64,000 nt of DNA from Pseudomonadota bacterium. GTDB taxonomy: Bacteria > Pseudomonadota > Alphaproteobacteria > Acetobacterales > Acetobacteraceae. The DNA lies in the NCBI GenBank assembly GCA_021816925.1, contig JAKAWQ010000001.1, positions 62,001 to 126,000 of the forward strand. The letters run 5' to 3'. The stretch's first letter is position 1; each line of letters starts with the position of its first letter. Below are positions 36,001 through 47,350 of this stretch, piece by piece. The notes under the pieces were generated by a model. The model ran no database searches. It was not told the origin of the DNA and was given only the letters and a program-made list of their open reading frames with translations. The translations under genes were made by a program, and so were the position numbers.

Positions 36001-36160
36001 GCAGCCGCCGCTCCAATATGACCTGCGTGTAGCTCTCCCGTTCGGCGCCCGGCTCACCGGGTGCGATCTCGGCGCCGCCCACGATCGCCCAGCCGACGCT
36101 TTCCAGCCAAGCCAGGGTGGCCTGTTCGACGACAGATTCGCTGAAGCCCTGATGGTCCAT
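33011..36160 (-). CDS. hsdR: Type I restriction enzyme R subunit
   Basis: This is the motor and nuclease of a type I restriction system. The product has 1049 residues. The N-terminal PD-(D/E)XK nuclease has Asp146 in RRPDVALF and Glu160-x-Lys162 in GLIELKN. The SF2 translocase has Walker A HTQGSGKS near 327-334, DEAH at 433-436, and later motifs GMIVCMSRR and [19 protein letters not shown]. The C-terminal helical part binds HsdM. It is the last gene of the operon, three bases after the Abi-like gene. Its 3' end abuts repeat R3. Confidence 0.95.
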   Translation of the reverse strand: MDHQGFSESVVEQATLAWLESVGWAIVGGAEIAPGEPGAERESYTQVILERRLRDALARLNPTLPSDALDEAFRKLIRVDGADVIQRNRALHRLLVDGVTVEYRDGEGAIRGAQACVIDFDQPEGNDWLAVNQFSVTEAKQTRRPDVALFLNGLPLGLIELKNAAGENATIWSAFQQLQTYQAELPSLFTANALLVASDGVEARVGVVGAGREWFKPWRTIAGEALADPHLPEIQVVIEGLGQEQRFLDLIRDFIVFEDDGGKIVKKMAGYHQFHAVQVAVEETLRAAEMMRAGTPSGFAEEGGRYEAGRRTGGRLGDRRIGVVWHTQGSGKSLTMAFYAGRVIREPAMGNPTVVVLTDRNDLDDQLFGTFSRCASLLRQPPVQADSRAHLRELLSVEAGGVVFTTIHKFLPEEKGDRHPTLSKRRNIVVIADEAHRSQYDFIDGYARHMRDALPHASFIGFTGTPIELQDASTRAVFGDYISIYDIQRAVKDGATVPIYYESRLAKLALADAERPKIDPDFEEATEGEEVERKEKLKSKWAQLEAVVGSDKRLELVAREIVEHFEKRLEAMDGKGMIVCMSRRIAVDLYRQIVKLRPEWHGDTDETGALKVVMTGSASDPLDWQPHIRNKPRREALANRFRDAKDKFRLVIVRDMWLTGFDAPSLHTMYIDKPMRGHGLMQAIARVNRVFKDKPGGLVVDYLGLAQELKQALATYTESGGTGRTALDQDEAVAVMLEKHEVCCGMLHGFDWSKWTIGSPQERLGLLPPAQERILSQENGKDRFVTAVRELSQAFALSVPHEKALGIRDDVAFFQAVQAVLSKRAPGEARSDEELDHAVRQIIARAVSPEGVIDIFAAAGLQKPDISILSDEFLAEVRGMPQRNLAVELLEKLLKGEIRTRSRKNVVQARSFAEMLERALRRYQNRAIEAAQVLEELIALAKDMRAASQRGEEIGLTEDELAFYDALETNDSAVQVLGDETLRAIARELVETVRKNVTIDWTMRENVRAQLRVMVKRILRKYGYPPDKQEKATQTVLEQAALLSSGREE

Positions 36161-36163
36161 GGG

Positions 36164-36862
36164 TCAGGCTCCCTCTTCGGCCGATGCCGCGGCTTCGGCT
36201 GCGCCGCCGTCGAATTCAGCAAGGCCGATGCGGTAGGTTTCGGGCTCAAGCTGATACAGCACTTCACTTGCGCGAAACTCGGCTTCGAAGATTCGGATTG
36301 AGCCGAAGGTCTCGTCCACATGACCGTTGAAGGCTTCGTTGTCCTCGAAGCGGGGCCCCGGGGATGGCGGCGGCGCGCGGTCCTGCCGGTGCACGCGGTG
36401 GAGAAACCCGACGATTGCGTCCGCCGCCTCTGCCGCCAGGAGGGCCTGCACGGCTTCCATCGCAGGACGCGGTCTGCCGGAGCCGTGTGACGCGAAGCCA
36501 CAGTGATTGCGCAGTTCGCAGATACCCTGGACGGCGGTGCTGAGCCCGACAAGCGTCTGCCGCAGGCTGTTGCGCACCTCCGCCGCGGTGCTTGCAGTCG
36601 GTGGAAGAAACGGGAGTACCCGAGCGGCCAACCAGAACAGCCTTGGCAGGTCGTCACCTGCGTCGTAGGGGACGGACCGTTCGCCTAATACCGTGCGACA
36701 GGTACTTTCGATGAGGGTCTTGGCCAGGTCAAAAGCCAAGGCGGGATTCTCGAAAACCGCTCGCTCGATGCCGAGCACCTGCTGCTCGATGTGGCCGAGG
36801 CCTGCTTCCATCGCGTCGCGCGCGCCATGCATCGTGAAGGAGGATGTGGCGGCCACAGTCAT
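36164..36862 (-). CDS. Abi-like protein inside the hsd operon
   Basis: The 232-residue protein has a helical N-terminus (HIEQQVLGIERAVFENPALAF, split as HIEQQVLGIERAV and FENPALAF), then STCRTVLGER and the block TAVQGICELRNHCGFASHGS. That last block resembles the abortive-infection C-terminal (Abi_C) signature ending in a HG motif. Such proteins are often found between hsdS and hsdR. Its start overlaps the hsdS stop (ATGA). Its biochemical function is not established; it may limit damage or act when restriction fails. Confidence 0.7.
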   Translation of the reverse strand: MTVAATSSFTMHGARDAMEAGLGHIEQQVLGIERAVFENPALAFDLAKTLIESTCRTVLGERSVPYDAGDDLPRLFWLAARVLPFLPPTASTAAEVRNSLRQTLVGLSTAVQGICELRNHCGFASHGSGRPRPAMEAVQALLAAEAADAIVGFLHRVHRQDRAPPPSPGPRFEDNEAFNGHVDETFGSIRIFEAEFRASEVLYQLEPETYRIGLAEFDGGAAEAAASAEEGA

Positions 36863-38182
36863 GCCCTCACACGACTAAGGAAAGTCTCAGGATTAGGTAC
36901 GCGCAACTCACCTGAGATGAGCTTCGGGAGCAACCCGTCGCGCATCGCGGCGAGGATGCGTGACTCGGCGACCATCTCCTCCCGGCGCTGCTCGCTGTTG
37001 CGCGCTACTGCGTCAAAAGCCTCGATCAGGCCAGGCGGCGGGACGATAGCCGGCGTCATCTTCAGTCCATCTTCGGGAAGCATGTTCACGGTGGTTCCGT
37101 TGGCGTAGCCGCTCACCACATCGTGCATGCGACGCGAATTCAGCATCGCGCAGAGAAATGCTGGTCGAAACGGGCTACCCGCCTTGATGGTCAACCGAAA
37201 GATGTGGTGGCTGGCAATGCCAAACTCGCCGAAGAGCTTCGGAACAATCGCGGCGTATCCGATGAGCAATCTGTCATGCCCCTGCTCGGTGTTGGCGACG
37301 ATGACGTCGCCAGGCCGCACGACATGCCGGGGCCTGTAATCTTCTGTGTAGAATTTGATCCCCTCATACTTGTAGCCGCCACCTTCATAAATGGAGTTGA
37401 GGTTGTGCAGAGGGATACCCTGATCGCCCAGACCATCACCTTGGTAGCTCACACCCTTCGTGACCTCGATATGCTCGCTGAGTGGCTCGACAGCCCAGCC
37501 TTCAGGAATGAACCCCAAAGTCGTCTTGACCAATCGATTAGGGAATAGCGGCGCGAGGTTTGCGGGCAACGCGGTGTCTTCGCCGACAGCTTTGGAACGA
37601 ACGGGATCGAAACTTACAAACCAGGAATCAAACAGCGCGCATGTTATGGCATTCAGCGTTGCGCTCGCCTGCCGGTTCAGCTCGATCTTATCGCTCAGGT
37701 TTGCAAGAATGCTGCCTATCGCCTCCTGCTCCTTCAGAGGAGGCAGCTGAATCGAGAGTGAACCAAGCCGAACTCGCGAAAGTTCAGTTTGGCCCGTAGA
37801 ACCCTCCCCAAGGGCCTCGACGTCCGGCTCTGAGGCGCAAAGCACGAACCCCAAGAAGCGCGGATCGACTTTGTTGGGATCAGGTCGAACGATGGTGACA
37901 TGTGAGTCGACGGTCGCTTGCTCTGGAAGCTGAGTGACTTGGGCCACCCGGCCGAGCGTGCCGACTCCAGTCGAGTTGACGAGAATGTCCCACCGTCGCA
38001 CGTGCCGCTCTGGCGCGACTGGCTTTCGCTCGGAGTCCGTTCGTCGTGCGCTGCTGAAATCGACTCGATGGTCGCGGACGCATTTCTGATTCAGGACCAA
38101 CATGCCGCCAGCCTCGATATAAGCCGGCGCCGCTCCGCGATTCAGGAAGGCGGTAACGCGCTGCAATTGCGTCTCCTGCCAC

Positions 38183-38193
<11 letters not shown>
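36859..38193 (-). CDS. hsdS: Type I restriction specificity subunit
   Basis: HsdS gives target specificity to the methylase and restriction complexes. I set the start at ATG 38193 ([13 protein letters not shown]), giving 444 residues; the upstream frame is hsdM read out of frame. There are two target-recognition domains separated by the conserved helix [20 protein letters not shown]. The distal repeat is [19 protein letters not shown] then [10 protein letters not shown]. The gene is visibly AT-richer than hsdM and hsdR, as expected for exchanged specificity genes. It overlaps hsdM by 11 bases. Confidence 0.93.
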
Positions 38194-40017
<1,824 letters not shown>

Positions 40018-40021
<4 letters not shown>

Positions 40022-40230
40022 TTCTTCTCCCCTCCGACCTTGGCCGTCGGCATGCTGTCATGCTGCACCCGATCTTGCGTTTGCCCAACGGACAGTCGCT
40101 CGAACTCTTCCACCGCGACAACCACCACGACGCCGCGCCCGTGCTTTTCGATCAGCACTGGCTCTGCACGCGCGTTGTCTATCATCAGCCCAAAGGCGTT
40201 CTTCGCCTCCCGTGCTGATATGGTTTTCAT
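40018..40230 (-). CDS. Phd/YefM-type antitoxin heading the hsd operon
   Basis: The 70-residue protein starts [20 protein letters not shown], followed by [24 protein letters not shown], which is the Phd/YefM DNA-binding fold. (The second motif reads [11 protein letters not shown] then [13 protein letters not shown].) No cognate Doc or RelE toxin is adjacent; instead its stop overlaps the hsdM start by four bases. It could serve as the autoregulator of the restriction operon rather than as an antitoxin. The role is inferred from position. Confidence 0.8.
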
Positions 40231-40562
40231 GGCCGAACCCCGTGACGATACATTGCGCTATTAAGGCCGTTATAGCTCTTTTTCCAAACGGCTCTCGTCG
40301 ATGGGGTGAACGGAGCGTTACGGGTCGATAGACCATGAGCCACCGCCCGCAGGTTGGACGGCAGGTTGGACGGCAAGGGAAAAGCGAGACCATCCGGTGC
40401 GCGCAAGCGGTTGATCGGGTTCGGTATTTTGGCTGTCTGCTCTCAACGCGCGGATGGCGGTCAAGACATTTTCTGCAAGGAACTCAATGGCCCAACCGCC
40501 ATCCGCCCTTTCACGCGTCTGACTCGCTTGCTTGTGTTGCTTCAGTATGATAACTATATGCC
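40231..40562. promoter_or_regulatory. Divergent hsd / TumE-like intergenic region
   Basis: These 332 bases hold no credible gene and separate two divergent units. A 12-base unit GCAGGTTGGACG is present twice in tandem (40349-40372). Near the right end, TATGAT (40546-40551) lies about 12 bases before the GTG of the TumE-like gene, which has no visible ribosome-binding site, so that transcript may be nearly leaderless. Confidence 0.4.
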
Positions 40563-40919
40563 GTGACGGAGCCGCGTGACCCGAGCCTCGATGTGCTTCT
40601 CGACCTCGACGGGCAGGTTCTCGTGGTGGACCCGGAGGGCGGCCATTGGGTCCGGTTCGTGGTGACGCGAGTGCCGGTGTCGCCGGAGAAGCCGCATGGC
40701 ATCGACTACTCGCTCACGCTGCACGGGCCGGAGGGCGAGCGGCTGGTCGGCTTCGACAACGCCCATCGAGTCGCGCGGCAGAAGCGTGGTGATCCGCAAG
40801 ACCACCGCCACAGGCTGCGGAGCATCCGCGCCTACGAGTACCAGGACGCAGCGACCTTGCTCGCCGACTTCTGGGAGACCGTGGACGCGGTGCTGCGCGA
40901 GAGAGGAGTAATCCCATGA
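40563..40919 (+). CDS. TumE-like toxin (DUF6516)
   Basis: The 118-residue protein with a GTG start has LDLDGQVLVVDPEGGHWVRF, GIDYSLTLHGPEGERLVGFDNAH and a helical C-terminus (LLADFWETVDAVLRERG). (The second motif reads GIDYSLTLHGPEG then ERLVGFDNAH.) This matches the DUF6516/TumE toxin family, paired with a small HTH antitoxin. Its stop overlaps the next gene start by four bases, as in toxin-antitoxin pairs. Confidence 0.75.
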   Translation: MTEPRDPSLDVLLDLDGQVLVVDPEGGHWVRFVVTRVPVSPEKPHGIDYSLTLHGPEGERLVGFDNAHRVARQKRGDPQDHRHRLRSIRAYEYQDAATLLADFWETVDAVLRERGVIP

Positions 40920-41287
40920 CGACGCTGAAGGTCGGCATCGCGAGCTATACAGAAATGAAGGCGCGAACCATGGCCGTGGCGCGCGGCGAGCGTCGTGTGG
41001 CTACCGACGAGCCCAAGGTCTGGTTCACTTCGACCGAGTCCTTCGCCAAGGTCCTATCGGCCGGCAACCGCGAATTGCTCCGCGTGATCGCTGAAAGAGC
41101 GCCGGGTTCGCTGGACGAGCTGGCACGGATCACCGGCAAGGCCAAATCGAACCTCTCGCGCACGCTGCGGACCATGGAAGGCTACGGCCTGGTCCGCCTC
41201 GAACGCGGCGAGCGCGGCCGCATTACACCCAAGGTCATGCACGACCGCGTGGAGTTGGACTTGCCGCTCTCGCGCAAGGCAAGCTGA
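40916..41287 (+). CDS. TumA-like winged-helix antitoxin/regulator
   Basis: The 123-residue protein has a MarR/HTH-type winged helix (ELARITGKAKSNLSRTLRTM with the wing VRLERGERGRITPK). The N-terminal part has VWFTSTESFAKVLSAGNREL. HTH proteins of this kind follow TumE toxins and act as antitoxin and autorepressor. It overlaps the toxin gene by four bases. The last 20 residues are basic. Confidence 0.75.
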   Translation: MTTLKVGIASYTEMKARTMAVARGERRVATDEPKVWFTSTESFAKVLSAGNRELLRVIAERAPGSLDELARITGKAKSNLSRTLRTMEGYGLVRLERGERGRITPKVMHDRVELDLPLSRKAS

Positions 41288-41535
41288 ACCATGACCGCGT
41301 TGGCGCGAGCAGGCCGGACCGCCGCCAGCCCGTCAAGGCTGGCGCGTTCCGCGCCACCGCTTCGCGGCTTCGGCCTTGACCGGCTGTCGTCGGCCCGGCG
41401 GAGGCTCGCCAAGCGATCAAGGTTCGAACTGAGCGCGAGCGCTCCCCTCGTTACCGGTTTGCCGGGAAGGAGAAGGGCGCTGGCGGATAGAAATCGGTCG
41501 TTCGCTTGCGGGCGGAGCGGCGTGATACTGCGGGG

Positions 41536-41754
41536 ATGTCCCGACCACGCACCAGCTTGGGCTTGCTGCCTGACGATCTTTACATCGGGCCGGAACCTTG
41601 GCCGCGCATCGGCCGGCCGCCGAAGCACGACGTTGAGACGTGGAACGTCACGGACGACTGGCCGAACCCTGTGCCGATCACCAACGCCGAGCTCGGCGTG
41701 TTCGAGGCACGGTTCGGCGATTTGTTCGATGAACTGTTCGGGCCGTGCTGCTGA
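41536..41754 (+). CDS. Small recombinase-linked protein, copy 2
   Basis: This 72-residue protein (ATG 41536) is homologous to 31454-31696. Shared elements are RIGRPPKHDVETW, VPITNAELGVFEARFGDLF and the terminal FDELFGPCC. Like copy 1, it ends 18 bases before a recombinase start, with AGGAG in the gap. The N-terminal third differs from copy 1. Function unknown; the C-terminal cysteine pair could bind metal or form a disulfide. Confidence 0.55.
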   Translation: MSRPRTSLGLLPDDLYIGPEPWPRIGRPPKHDVETWNVTDDWPNPVPITNAELGVFEARFGDLFDELFGPCC

Positions 41755-41772
41755 TCTGAGGAGATGCTTGTC

Positions 41773-41979
41773 ATGACCGTGCCGTTGCGCGCCGCCCTCT
41801 ATCTCCGGGTCTCGACGGCGCGGCAGGCCGAGCACGATGTCTCGATTCCCGATCAGAAGCGTCAGGGCGAGGCGTCGAGCTGTCCGCCGATCAAACCCGA
41901 AATGCGGTTCGTGCCGGCGCTGCGCCGGCGGGCCGCGACCGACGATGATGAGAACCATGTCTACGCCATAGCACTATAG
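41773..41979 (+). pseudogene. Resolvase-type serine recombinase remnant, copy 2
   Basis: It begins identically to copy 1 (ALYLRVSTARQAEHDVSIP, QKRQGEA) and is then cut at GEA and joined to the common tail (SCPPIKPEMRF ... DDDENHVYAIAL). It is even shorter than copy 1. The active Ser region remains, but nothing else of a recombinase. Confidence 0.85.
41927..41977. repeat. 51-bp repeat R4
   Basis: This R copy follows the second recombinase remnant and precedes vapBC copy 2. The left flank matches R1 and R2 for about 50 further bases. Confidence 0.85.
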
Positions 41980-42047
41980 TCGCCATGCCCCGCTGGCGCC
42001 TCTTCACATTTTCCGGTAAGGTTTCCGGAAATAGGGCTGACGTAAGA

Positions 42048-42332
42048 ATGAACCGTAAAACAAAATCATCTCTCGCGACTCACCGAGCGCAAATGCAGCG
42101 CCGAGGTTTCGTTCGGGTCGAGGTCAATGTGCGCAAGGAAGATGCAAGCCTTGTCCGCCGTGTTGCTTCGGCCTTGTCCGATCCCTCGCGCCAAGCCGAG
42201 GCGCGCAGGCTTCTTCAGCAACGCTTTGTCGAGCCGCCCAAGGTGAGCCTGAAGGCGCTGCTCGCGTCCGCGCCGCTCGACGGGATCGATCTCGATCGCA
42301 GCCCCGATCCCGGACGTGAAGTTGATCTGTGA
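42048..42332 (+). CDS. VapB-like antitoxin, copy 2
   Basis: The 94-residue protein is identical to the product of 32188-32472, including its upstream operator-like inverted repeat. Because the copies are identical, either antitoxin can neutralise either toxin, so loss of one copy would be tolerated. See copy 1 for motifs. Confidence 0.75.
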   Translation: MNRKTKSSLATHRAQMQRRGFVRVEVNVRKEDASLVRRVASALSDPSRQAEARRLLQQRFVEPPKVSLKALLASAPLDGIDLDRSPDPGREVDL

Positions 42333-42763
42333 GCTATCTGATCGACACCAACATCATTTCCGAGGTCCGGAAAGGCGCTCGTTGCGATGCACATGTGTCC
42401 GCCTGGTATGCGTCGATCGCCGACGAGGATCTCTTTCTGAGTACGCTCGTCCTTGGCGAAATCCGAAAGGGCGTTGAACTTGCACGCCCTCGGGATGCGG
42501 GCAAGGCAGTGGCGCTCGAACGTTGGTTGCGAGAGGTAGAGGCCGCATTCGATGGACGCCTGCTCGGCATCGACAACGCCGTGTCCGATCAATGGGGTCG
42601 TATGAGCGCCATCAGACCCGTTCCGGTTATCGATGGCCTGCTCGCGGCGACGGCGTTGACCAATGGCCTAACACTGGTGACGCGCAATGACCGCGACGTT
42701 GCCGGCCTGGGCGCGACAGTGCTCAACCCGTTCAAAGGGGCCGAAAATCGCCATCGATCGTAA
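42329..42763 (+). CDS. VapC PIN-domain toxin, copy 2
   Basis: This 144-residue PIN toxin is identical in sequence to 32469-32903, with a GTG start overlapping the antitoxin stop. It is the last gene of the island; the tRNA-Ser 3' end lies 51 bases further on. All four PIN acidic positions are present. Confidence 0.92.
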   Translation: MSYLIDTNIISEVRKGARCDAHVSAWYASIADEDLFLSTLVLGEIRKGVELARPRDAGKAVALERWLREVEAAFDGRLLGIDNAVSDQWGRMSAIRPVPVIDGLLAATALTNGLTLVTRNDRDVAGLGATVLNPFKGAENRHRS

Positions 42764-42814
42764 CATCGGCGGCTTCCGGATAGCGCGGCGCTTCGTGGCG
42801 CAGAATCGGCAGGG

Positions 42815-42904
42815 TGGCGGAGGGAGTGGGATTCGAACCCACGGTACGCTTTCACGTACACACGCTTTCCAAGCGTGCGCCTTAAGCCGCTCGGCCATCC
42901 CTCC
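42815..42904 (-). tRNA. tRNA-Ser (anticodon GGA)
   Basis: The minus strand reads GGAGGGA at the 5' end (42904) and TCCCTCC before the discriminator G and an encoded CCA (42815-42817), a perfect 7-bp acceptor stem. The anticodon loop is CTTGGAAAG in the stem CACGC/GCGTG, giving anticodon GGA. A long variable arm (GTACG ... CGTAC) is present, as in class II tRNAs. GTTCGAATC forms the T loop. The island abuts its 3' end, the usual target of integrases. Confidence 0.97.
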
Positions 42905-43044
42905 TCCGGGCGCGGCAAGCAGCGGACACGGGGAGGAACTTATAGGGCCGGGGCCGCTTTCCGGCCAGAAGCCACGGCACGCCTCTGCCGCAACGGGGAT
43001 CGGGCGAAGAGAGCCCGCGCAAAAGACTCCCAGGGGCGGCCTCC

Positions 43045-44850
43045 TCAGGCGTCCATCTTGAGCGCCGCGAGGAAGGCCGATTGCGGAATCTCGACCTTGC
43101 CAAACTGGCGCATCCGCTTCTTCCCCTCCTTCTGCTTCTCGAGCAGCTTGCGCTTCCGCGTGATGTCTCCGCCATAGCATTTGGCGGTGACATCCTTCGC
43201 CAGCGCGCCAAGCGTCTCGCGGGCGATGATCCGCCCGCCGATGGCGGCCTGGATCGCCACCTTGAAAAGCTGACGCGGGATCAGTTCCTTGAGCCGCGCG
43301 CAGATCGCACGGCCACGAGCCTCGGCGGCCGAGCGATGCGCGATGAACGAGAGCGCATCGACCGGATCACCATTGACGAGGATCGAAATGCGCACGAGCT
43401 CACCCGGTGCGTATCCGTCCATCTGGTAATCGAAGCTCGCATAGCCGCGCGAGACCGACTTCAGCCGATCATGGAAGTCGAAGACCACCTCATTGAGCGG
43501 CAGGCGATAGACGGCCATGGCGCGGTTGCCGACATAGGTGAGATCGACCTGCTCGCCGCGCCGCTCGTTGCAGAGTCCGAGGACGGCGCCGAGGTGATCG
43601 TCGGGAACCAGGATCGTCGCCTTGATCCAAGGCTCCTGGATATGGTCGATCGTGCCGGCGTCAGGCCAGTCGACGGGGTTGTGCAGTTCCCGTGCCGTGC
43701 CGTTGCCGAGATGGATGCGATAGACCACGGAGGGCGCGGTTGCGATCAGATCGAGCCCGAACTCGCGGCGGAGCCGCTCCTGCACGATCTCGAGATGCAG
43801 GAGACCGAGAAAGCCGCAGCGGAACCCGAAGCCGAGCGCGGCCGAAGTTTCCGGCTCGAAATGGAAGCTCGCGTCGTTGAGACGGAGCTTCGCGAGACTC
43901 TCGCGCAGCTTCTCGAATTCGTCCGCATCCTGAGGATAAAGCCCGCACCAGACCACGGGAACCGAGGGCTTGAAGCCGGCAAGCGGGGCGGAAGACGGGC
44001 GGCGATCGTCGGTGATGGTGTCGCCGACCCGGCAATCGGCGACGGTCTTGATGGCGGCGGTGATGAACCCGATCTCGCCCGGCGCAAGATCCTCGACCGG
44101 CTGCATCTTCGGTGTGAAGACCCCGATCCGCTCCACCCAATGCACCGCGCCGGTGGACATCATGCGGATGCGCTGACCGCGCCGGAGCACGCCATCCTTG
44201 ACCCGCAGCAGAATGACGACGCCGAGATAGGAATCGTACCAGCTATCCACGAGGAGCGCGGTGAGCGGACGCAAGGCGTCACCGACGGGCGGCGGCAGGC
44301 GTGTCACCAGCGCCTCGAGCACGGCCGCGATGTTCTCTCCCGTCTTGGCGCTGATCGGGATCGCCGCGGCGGCGTCGAGCCCGATCACCTCCTCGATCTG
44401 CCGGCGCACCTTCTCGGGTTCGGCGGCCGGCAGGTCGATCTTGTTGAGAACCGGAATGATCTCGTGGCCGGCCTCGATTGCCTGATAGACGTTGGCGAGC
44501 GTCTGCGCCTCGACGCCCTGGGAGGCATCGACGACGAGGAGGGAGCCCTCGCAGGCGGCGAGGCTGCGGCTCACCTCGTAGGCGAAATCGACGTGGCCGG
44601 GCGTATCCATCAGATTGAGCGCGTAGGTGAGGCCGTCCACCGCGCGATAGGCGAGCCGGACCGTCTGCGCCTTGATGGTGATGCCGCGCTCCCGCTCGAG
44701 CTCCATGGTGTCGAGCACCTGGCTCACCATTTCGCGCTCAGGGAGCGCCCCGGTCGCCTGGATCAGGCGGTCGGCGAGCGTCGATTTGCCGTGATCGATA
44801 TGCGCGATGATCGCGAAATTGCGGATTTGCGCGATCGGGGTCTCGGTCAT
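43045..44850 (-). CDS. lepA: Elongation factor 4 (LepA)
   Basis: This is a ribosome-associated GTPase. The 601-residue product from ATG 44850 starts [24 protein letters not shown] (read as [12 protein letters not shown] then [12 protein letters not shown]). G motifs are [17 protein letters not shown] and LNKIDLP. The C-terminal LepA-specific domain contains [20 protein letters not shown] with a conserved [12 protein letters not shown] end. An open frame upstream of this ATG has no family similarity. It lies 31 bases downstream of pheT on the same strand. The gene is core and intact. Confidence 0.97.
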   Translation of the reverse strand: MTETPIAQIRNFAIIAHIDHGKSTLADRLIQATGALPEREMVSQVLDTMELERERGITIKAQTVRLAYRAVDGLTYALNLMDTPGHVDFAYEVSRSLAACEGSLLVVDASQGVEAQTLANVYQAIEAGHEIIPVLNKIDLPAAEPEKVRRQIEEVIGLDAAAAIPISAKTGENIAAVLEALVTRLPPPVGDALRPLTALLVDSWYDSYLGVVILLRVKDGVLRRGQRIRMMSTGAVHWVERIGVFTPKMQPVEDLAPGEIGFITAAIKTVADCRVGDTITDDRRPSSAPLAGFKPSVPVVWCGLYPQDADEFEKLRESLAKLRLNDASFHFEPETSAALGFGFRCGFLGLLHLEIVQERLRREFGLDLIATAPSVVYRIHLGNGTARELHNPVDWPDAGTIDHIQEPWIKATILVPDDHLGAVLGLCNERRGEQVDLTYVGNRAMAVYRLPLNEVVFDFHDRLKSVSRGYASFDYQMDGYAPGELVRISILVNGDPVDALSFIAHRSAAEARGRAICARLKELIPRQLFKVAIQAAIGGRIIARETLGALAKDVTAKCYGGDITRKRKLLEKQKEGKKRMRQFGKVEIPQSAFLAALKMDA

Positions 44851-44881
44851 GGGGAACGGATAGGGAAATTTCGGCCGATTG

Positions 44882-47350
44882 TCAGCCGCGCAGGCGGGCG
44901 CCGGTGGCCTTGGCGACCGCGGCGACCACCTTCCGGCAGGCCGCCTCGATCTCGGCGTCGGTGAGCGTCCGCTCACGCGGCTGGAAGATCACCTCGATGC
45001 CGAGGGATTTCTTGCCCGCGCCGACCGCAGGCCCGGCGAACACATCGAAGAGCGTGACCCCTGCGATCAGGTTCCGCTCGGCGCCGCGCGCGGCGCAGAG
45101 GACCCGCCCGGCCGGGACGGATTCGTCGAGGACGAATGCGAAATCGCGGGAAAGCGGCTGGAAAGGCGAGAGTTCCGGGGGATTGCGGCGGCCTGGGCGC
45201 CGCGGCTCGGGTACGGCGTCGAGAAAGACTTCGAATGCGACGGCAGGGCGCGGCAGACCGAGCGCCGCCACGACGCGCGGATGGATTTCGCCGAAGCGGC
45301 CGAGGCGGAGCGTCGGGCCCTGGCCGATCAGGCCGGAGCGGCCGGGATGGAAGCAGGCGGGACCCGGCGCGGTGATGCGGAGCGACTCGGCCGGAACGCC
45401 GAGCGCGGCGAGCAGGGCGAAGGCGTCGGCCTTGGCGTCGAACGCATCGCACGGGCGGGCGGGTTCGATCCAGCTCCGCGGCGTCGCCCCTGAACGCAGC
45501 CCGGCCGCCATGATACGCTGTTCGTCAGGCGCGCCTTCGAGAAACGCGGGACCGATCTCGAACAGGGCAAGATCGGGAAAGCCGCGCGCGGCGTTCCGCC
45601 CCGCTGCCAGCGCAAGCGAGGCAAGCGGCGTCGGGCGCATCTGGTCGAGATCGGCGGCGATCGGGTTCTCGAGCCGGAGGCTTTCCGGCGCGCCGCCGAA
45701 GAGGGCCGCCTGGCCGGCGGCGAGGAAGCTGAAGCCGACGCACTCGATCAACCCCCGCGCGGCGAGCAGGCGGCGGGCGTGCTCGATCGGCGCCGCAGCG
45801 GACGCGAGCGAGGGGGCGGGCACGGCGAGGAGCGGCGGCAACGAAACGGGAGGGACGCAATCGAGGCCGCGGATGCGCAGCACCTCCTCGACGAGGTCTG
45901 CCTCAGGCTCGATCGCGACCACCGCGTCGCGCATCCGCGCGGCTTTGGCGGGCAGAAACCCCGGCGCAACGTCGAGGCTGACGCGACCCGCGATGTCGTT
46001 GCGCCAGGGTGGGACCGCGACCGTGACGGAAGCCGCGTCATGCCGTTCCGGCGTGAAACCGAGACGTTCGAGAATGCCGATCGCCTCGGCGGGCGGAACG
46101 GCAAGGCCGCCGAGCCCGGCCAGCCTGGAGAAGCGGAGAGTGGCGGTCCGCCGCCAGGCCGGCGGTGCCCCGGCACTGACGACCTCGCTTGCCTCGCCCC
46201 CGCAGAGTTCGAGGATCATCCCAGTGGCCGCCTCGACGGCGTCGGGCATCAGCGCGACGTCGATCCCGCGCTCGAAGCGGGCGCGTGCGTCGGAGAGGAT
46301 GCCGAGGCGCCGTCCGGTATCGGCGATGCGGACCGGATCGAAGAGGGCGCACTCGAGGAAGATCGCGGCCGTCCGATCGTCGCAGCCGGTCGGCTCCCCG
46401 CCGACGATTCCGGCAAGAGAAACGACGCCGGAGGCATCGGCAATGACGCAGTCTTCGGCACCGGGTGTCACGTCCCTGCCGTTAAGCGCGCGGAATGTCT
46501 CCCCGCGGCCGCGGCGCATGGTGAGAACGGGGCCGGAGATTTTCGAGGCATCGAAGACGTGCAGCGGCCGGCCGAGATCGAAGGTGAAGAAGTTGGTGAT
46601 ATCGACCAACGCATTGATCGGGCGGAGCCCGATGGCCTCGAGACGCTCGGCGAGCCGGCGCGGGCTTGGGCCGTTGCGCAGGCCGCGCAGGGTCCGGCCA
46701 AGGACGAAGGGGCAGGCTTCGGGCCAGGTGGTGGCCCAGGCGAGCGGGCTCGCAAAGGCGGGGGGGACGGGCGGCGCGGCCCAGGGCTTGAGCCGGCCGA
46801 GGCCGGCTGCCGCGAGATCGCGCGCGATCCCGCGCACCGAGAGCGCATCGCCGCGGTTGGGCGTGACGGCGACCTCGATCACCGGATCGTCGAGGCCCGC
46901 CCAGCGCGCGTAGGACTCGCCGACGGGCGCGTCCGCCGGCAGCTCGACGATGCCGGCGTGGTCGTCGCCAAGGCGCATTTCGCGCTCCGAGAGAAGCATG
47001 CCGGCGCTCTCGACGCCGCGGATGTGACTCGATTTGAGAACGAGGCCGGTTGCCGGAATGACGCTGCCGGGCGGCGCGAACACGGCCTTCATGCCGGTGC
47101 GCGCATTGGGTGCTCCGCAGACGACGGAGACGATGCCCGTGCCCGTCTCGACGCGGCAGGCCCTCAGGCGTTCGGCGTTGGGATGCGGTGCGGCCTCGAG
47201 CACTTCGGCGATCCGGAAGGAAGCGAGCTCGGCGCCGCGATCGGTCGCGGACTCGACCTCGAGGCCGATCGCCGAGAGGGTCTCGACGATTCGCGCCAAC
47301 GGTTCCCAGGTTTCGAGATGCGTGCGAAGCCAGGCGAGCGAGACCTTCAT
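44882..47350 (-). CDS. pheT: Phenylalanine--tRNA ligase beta subunit
   Basis: The beta subunit holds the editing and tRNA-binding domains of the PheRS tetramer. The product is 822 residues from ATG 47350 ([18 protein letters not shown]). It has the N-terminal tRNA-binding OB fold ([21 protein letters not shown] split as SVVCGAPNA and [12 protein letters not shown]), the B5 and editing region ([22 protein letters not shown]) and the C-terminal FDX-ACB anticodon-binding domain ([24 protein letters not shown]). Its start overlaps pheS by four bases. Confidence 0.97.
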   Translation of the reverse strand: MKVSLAWLRTHLETWEPLARIVETLSAIGLEVESATDRGAELASFRIAEVLEAAPHPNAERLRACRVETGTGIVSVVCGAPNARTGMKAVFAPPGSVIPATGLVLKSSHIRGVESAGMLLSEREMRLGDDHAGIVELPADAPVGESYARWAGLDDPVIEVAVTPNRGDALSVRGIARDLAAAGLGRLKPWAAPPVPPAFASPLAWATTWPEACPFVLGRTLRGLRNGPSPRRLAERLEAIGLRPINALVDITNFFTFDLGRPLHVFDASKISGPVLTMRRGRGETFRALNGRDVTPGAEDCVIADASGVVSLAGIVGGEPTGCDDRTAAIFLECALFDPVRIADTGRRLGILSDARARFERGIDVALMPDAVEAATGMILELCGGEASEVVSAGAPPAWRRTATLRFSRLAGLGGLAVPPAEAIGILERLGFTPERHDAASVTVAVPPWRNDIAGRVSLDVAPGFLPAKAARMRDAVVAIEPEADLVEEVLRIRGLDCVPPVSLPPLLAVPAPSLASAAAPIEHARRLLAARGLIECVGFSFLAAGQAALFGGAPESLRLENPIAADLDQMRPTPLASLALAAGRNAARGFPDLALFEIGPAFLEGAPDEQRIMAAGLRSGATPRSWIEPARPCDAFDAKADAFALLAALGVPAESLRITAPGPACFHPGRSGLIGQGPTLRLGRFGEIHPRVVAALGLPRPAVAFEVFLDAVPEPRRPGRRNPPELSPFQPLSRDFAFVLDESVPAGRVLCAARGAERNLIAGVTLFDVFAGPAVGAGKKSLGIEVIFQPRERTLTDAEIEAACRKVVAAVAKATGARLRG

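Larger units (their letters stand above)
41741..42819. repeat. Recombinase-VapBC module, copy 2
   Basis: This is a direct repeat of 31681-32959 with an internal deletion of about 200 bases in the recombinase remnant. Its right end runs without a gap into the 3' end of tRNA-Ser. The two copies bracket the restriction-modification operon. Confidence 0.85.
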
